Source: Enterobacter hormaechei subsp. xiangfangensis
Lineage (GTDB): Bacteria > Pseudomonadota > Gammaproteobacteria > Enterobacterales > Enterobacteriaceae
DNA length: 64,000 nt
Direction: 5' to 3'
Assembly: GCF_001729785.1 (NCBI RefSeq)
Contig: NZ_CP017183.1
Location: 4,216,001-4,280,000, forward strand
Below the pieces are notes generated by a model. That model saw only the letters and a list, made by a program, of their open reading frames with translations, did not search any database and was not told the DNA's origin. Positions 61,029 to 64,000 of the stretch are shown here, piece by piece. The position numbers and the translations under genes are program-made. Numbering within the stretch: position 1 is the first letter of the stretch; every line of letters begins with the position of its first letter.

Positions 61029-62345
61029 ATGCCATTAGTCATCGTCGCTATCGGTGTTGTGTTATTACTGCTCTTGATGATCCGCTTCAAAATGAACGGA
61101 TTTATCGCTCTGGTTCTGGTGGCACTTGCAGTCGGTCTGATGCAGGGAATGCCGCTGGTTAAAGTTATCAGCTCCATTAAAGCCGGTGTCGGCGGTACGC
61201 TCGGCAGCCTGGCGCTGATCATGGGCTTCGGCGCCATGCTCGGTAAAATGCTCGCGGACTGCGGTGGCGCGCAGCGTATTGCCACTACCCTTATCGATAA
61301 ATTTGGCAAGCAGCACATCCAGTGGGCGGTGGTGTTAACCGGTTTTACCGTCGGTTTCGCACTGTTCTATGAAGTGGGCTTCGTTCTGATGCTGCCGCTG
61401 GTGTTCACCATCGCCGCTGCCGCCAACATCCCACTGCTGTTCGTGGGCGTGCCGATGGCTGCGGCGCTGTCCGTCACCCACGGTTTCCTGCCGCCGCACC
61501 CGGGTCCAACGGCTATCGCCACCATCTTCCACGCCGATATGGGTAAAACCCTGCTGTTCGGTACGATTCTGGCGATCCCGACGGTGATTCTGGCAGGCCC
61601 GGTGTATGCGCGCTTCCTGAAAGGCATCGATAAGCCTATCCCGGAAGGGCTGTACAGCGCCAAAACCTTTACTGAAGAAGAGATGCCAGGCTTTGGCGTC
61701 AGCGTCTGGACCTCACTGGTACCGGTGATCCTGATGGCGATGCGTGCCATAGCAGAGATGGTTCTGCCGAAAGGTCACGCGTTCCTGTCCGTTGCGGAGT
61801 TCCTGGGCGACCCGGTAATGGCAACGCTGATTGCGGTATTGATTGCGATGTTTACCTTCGGTCTTAACCGCGGTCGCTCCATGGATCAGATCAACGATAC
61901 GCTGACCTCTTCCATCAAAATCATCGCCATGATGCTGCTGATCATCGGCGGCGGCGGCGCGTTCAAGCAGGTGCTGGTCGACAGCGGCGTGGATAAATAC
62001 ATCGCTGCCATGATGCATGAAACCAACGTATCGCCGCTGCTGATGGCGTGGTCTATCGCCGCCGTTCTGCGTATTGCGCTGGGCTCTGCGACCGTTGCGG
62101 CGATTACCGCAGGCGGCATCGTGGCACCGCTGATTGCCACGACGGGCGTCAGCCCTGAACTGATGGTTATCGCGGTCGGTTCGGGCAGCGTGATTTTCTC
62201 CCACGTGAACGATCCGGGCTTCTGGCTGTTCAAGGAGTACTTCAACCTGACCATCGGTGAAACCATCAAGTCCTGGTCCGCGCTGGAAACCATTATTTCG
62301 GTGTGCGGTCTGATCGGGGTGCTGCTGTTGAATATGGTGGTTTGA
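61029..62345 (+). CDS. gntT: GntT, high-affinity gluconate transporter
   Basis: This 438-residue inner-membrane permease of the gluconate:H+ symporter family has about 12-14 hydrophobic segments. Conserved parts include LIMGFGAMLGKMLADCGGAQRI cut across two helices, HGFLPPHPGPTAIA and FSHVNDPGFWLFKEYF. It takes up gluconate and is induced when GntR releases its operators. It converges on malQ with two repeat elements between. Confidence 0.95.
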   Translation: MPLVIVAIGVVLLLLLMIRFKMNGFIALVLVALAVGLMQGMPLVKVISSIKAGVGGTLGSLALIMGFGAMLGKMLADCGGAQRIATTLIDKFGKQHIQWAVVLTGFTVGFALFYEVGFVLMLPLVFTIAAAANIPLLFVGVPMAAALSVTHGFLPPHPGPTAIATIFHADMGKTLLFGTILAIPTVILAGPVYARFLKGIDKPIPEGLYSAKTFTEEEMPGFGVSVWTSLVPVILMAMRAIAEMVLPKGHAFLSVAEFLGDPVMATLIAVLIAMFTFGLNRGRSMDQINDTLTSSIKIIAMMLLIIGGGGAFKQVLVDSGVDKYIAAMMHETNVSPLLMAWSIAAVLRIALGSATVAAITAGGIVAPLIATTGVSPELMVIAVGSGSVIFSHVNDPGFWLFKEYFNLTIGETIKSWSALETIISVCGLIGVLLLNMVV

Positions 62346-62353
62346 TGTAAAAA

Positions 62354-62380
62354 GCCGGGTAGCGCTGACGCTTACCCGGC
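62354..62380. repeat. REP-type palindromic element after gntT
   Basis: GCCGGGTAGCGCTGACGCTT followed by ACCCGGC lies 9 bp after the gntT stop. It is immediately followed by a different hairpin repeat at 62393. Confidence 0.85.
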
Positions 62381-62392
62381 CTACATTCTATT

Positions 62393-62425
62393 CCCTCTCC
62401 CTCTGGGAGAGGGTTAGGGTGAGGG
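62393..62425. repeat. GC-rich hairpin repeat, copy 3 (gntT/malQ junction)
   Basis: The CCCTCTCCC and GGGAGAGGG-type arms here read CCCTCTCCCTCTGGGAGAGG followed by GTTAGGGTGAGGG. It lies between the convergent gntT and malQ genes, next to a REP unit. Confidence 0.8.
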
Positions 62426-62430
62426 TGAAA

Positions 62431-64000
62431 CTACCGCTTATTACCCACCGCTCTTCTGCGCTTGTCCAAATCCTTAATCAACCTGTTCACCCCGTCATCG
62501 GCGAACATCGCTTCAAGCGTTGTGGACAGTTTGCGTCGCCAGTTTTTGTATTGATAGCTGGTGCCGGGGATGTTTACCGGCTCCGCCATATCAATCCAGT
62601 CTTCCGGTTGCAGACCGAGCAATGCGCTGTTGCTGTCGGCAATATAGCGCTGTAAGCCACGATTAAGCGTTGGCGTCATCGACATCAGCGACGCCTTATG
62701 CCCGGCGCGCTTCGGCAGACAACCATGTTTATGCAGCGCGTCCAGCAGCCCCTGCTTCGCCAGCTCGCGATCCTGATATAGCCCGCGCAGAACCTCTTCA
62801 TTCGGGTAGAGACCTAACGTTTTGCCGAGCGTCAGGTCGCCGCTTTCCCAGTAGCCTCTGAGCGTAGGAAGATCATGCGTCGTCGCGACTGCCATTGACT
62901 GTTCAGGGTACGCTTTCGGCGCGCGGAAGGTTTTCTCATGGTCGTTTTCAAAATACAGCACTTTGTAGGAGTAGACGCCGCTGTCGCGGAGCTTACTGAC
63001 AATTTCCACCGGCACGGTTCCGAGATCTTCGCCAATCACCATGCACTGATGACGTTTACTCTCCAGCGCGAGGATTGAGAGCAAATCGTCCACCGGATAT
63101 TGCACGTACGCCCCGTGGTCAGCCGTTTCACCGTACGGGATCCACCACAGGCGCAGCACGGACATCACGTGGTCGATACGCAACGCGCCGCAGTTCTGCA
63201 TGTTAGCGCGCAGCAGGTCGATAAACGGCTCGTAGGCACGCGCCGCCATCACGTGCGGATCCATTGGCGGTAAGCCCCAGTTCTGACCAAGCGGGCCCAG
63301 AATATCCGGCGGCGCACCGACGGAGGCTTTCAGACAGTAAAGCTCGCGGTCACACCAGGTTTCCGCCCCGCCTTCCGCCACGCCGACGGCCAGATCGCGA
63401 TACAGCCCGATCGGCATGTTATAGCCCTGGCTCACCTGCCAGCAGGCGGCAAACTGGCTGTACGCCAGCCACTGCAACCAGAGATAGAAATCCACCTCGT
63501 CGGCATGCATCTCACAGAACGCCTTCACTTCCGGGGTATCCACGGACTGATACGCTTCCGGCCACACCGGCCAGCCCCAGCGCATCTCATCCTCCTGGAC
63601 CTGATACGCATGCAGCGCATCAAACGCTGCCTGCCAGTAAAGGCTCTCGCCTTCCTGCATCACAAACTGGCGGAAGGCTGCCATCTGCTCGTCGTCACGC
63701 TTCGCAAAGCCCTTCCATGCCAGACGCAGAGCCGCCATTTTCAGCGCGGTCACGGAGGCATAATCGACCCAGTCCGCATCGCGGGCCTGTTTCAGCATCT
63801 GTTGGGTGGTCTCAAGCTTCCACCACGCCTGCGCCTCTTTGCTGTTTTTGAAATCGTCTAACGCGTTAACGTCGATGTAGATCACGTTCAGCCAGCGGCG
63901 GGACGACGGGCTGTACGGGCTGGCGCTTTCCGGGTTGGCCGGATAGAGGGCGTGGATCGGGTTGAGGCCGATGAACGCGCCGCCGCGCTCGCCCACGGAT
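62431..64000 (-). CDS. malQ: MalQ, 4-alpha-glucanotransferase (amylomaltase), C-terminal part
   Basis: About 523 C-terminal residues are present; the 5' end runs off the right edge (family length ~694). The GH77 catalytic parts are visible: the nucleophile Asp in ALRIDHVMSVLRLWWIP, the acid/base Glu in VIGEDLGTVP, and the third Asp in ATTHDLPTLRGYW. MalQ disproportionates maltodextrins in the cytoplasm, feeding MalP. Several Met codons occur inside the visible frame, but the true start lies outside the window. Confidence 0.96.
   Translation of the reverse strand, partial: SVGERGGAFIGLNPIHALYPANPESASPYSPSSRRWLNVIYIDVNALDDFKNSKEAQAWWKLETTQQMLKQARDADWVDYASVTALKMAALRLAWKGFAKRDDEQMAAFRQFVMQEGESLYWQAAFDALHAYQVQEDEMRWGWPVWPEAYQSVDTPEVKAFCEMHADEVDFYLWLQWLAYSQFAACWQVSQGYNMPIGLYRDLAVGVAEGGAETWCDRELYCLKASVGAPPDILGPLGQNWGLPPMDPHVMAARAYEPFIDLLRANMQNCGALRIDHVMSVLRLWWIPYGETADHGAYVQYPVDDLLSILALESKRHQCMVIGEDLGTVPVEIVSKLRDSGVYSYKVLYFENDHEKTFRAPKAYPEQSMAVATTHDLPTLRGYWESGDLTLGKTLGLYPNEEVLRGLYQDRELAKQGLLDALHKHGCLPKRAGHKASLMSMTPTLNRGLQRYIADSNSALLGLQPEDWIDMAEPVNIPGTSYQYKNWRRKLSTTLEAMFADDGVNRLIKDLDKRRRAVGNKR

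Overview
This window is a chromosomal stretch of a gamma-proteobacterium of the Enterobacteriaceae. Nearly every gene is a close relative of an Escherichia coli K-12 gene and lies in the same order as the E. coli slyD-to-malQ region. Enterobacter or a near relative (Lelliottia, Klebsiella) fits best, because the backbone is E. coli-like, a Klebsiella-type malonate decarboxylase operon is present, and two dispersed repeat families are scattered between genes. No rRNA, tRNA, insertion sequence, prophage or CRISPR array was seen. Gene names rest on recalled family sequences, not on a database search.

Layout. (1) 1-4916: slyD (cut by the window edge), yheV, kefB-kefG (glutathione-gated K+ efflux) and divergent yheS (ABC-F ATPase). 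(2) 4932-12950: an accessory block between yheS and yheT, holding the LysR regulator mdcR and, convergent to it, mdcABCDEFGH. Together these encode malonate uptake, the four malonate decarboxylase subunits, and the enzymes that make, attach and charge the 2'-(5''-triphosphoribosyl)-3'-dephospho-CoA prosthetic group. (3) 13179-18875: yheT-yheU-prkB, yhfA, crp, yhfK. (4) 18872-22036 on the minus strand: argD, pabA, an unusual yhfG-fic fusion, ppiA. (5) 22315-28449: tsgA, then nirB-nirD-cysG (assimilation-type NADH nitrite reductase plus siroheme synthase) without nirC, then the small lipoprotein yhfL. (6) 28522-34919 on the minus strand: aroK-aroB-damX-dam-rpe-gph-trpS. (7) 35206-38470 on the minus strand: hofMNOPQ (type IV pilus/DNA-uptake-like), divergent from mrcA (PBP1A). 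(8) 41238-46313: nudE, igaA, yrfG-hslR-hslO. (9) 46436-55469: yhgE, pckA, envZ-ompR, greB, yhgF. (10) 55789-64000: feoABC, bioH, gntX, nfuA, gntT and malQ (cut by the window edge).

Regulatory sites that can be read directly include FNR and NarL/P boxes spaced 28 bp apart at nirB, a paired ARG box at argD, FNR and Fur boxes at feoA, an IscR type 1-like box at nfuA, two GntR operator-like sites at gntT, and CRP sites at ppiA and pckA.

The most unusual object is the fic locus (20774-21358). The first ~28 residues match the antitoxin YhfG, including its SxxxE inhibitory motif, and run in frame into a Fic domain that has lost its usual ~45 N-terminal residues. A class I toxin-antitoxin pair therefore appears to have collapsed into one polypeptide that resembles a self-inhibited class II Fic protein, with a degenerate active-site motif. 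Other points worth a second look are the missing nirC, a long hairpin inside the mdc operon, and a GC-rich hairpin repeat found only at three convergent gene junctions.
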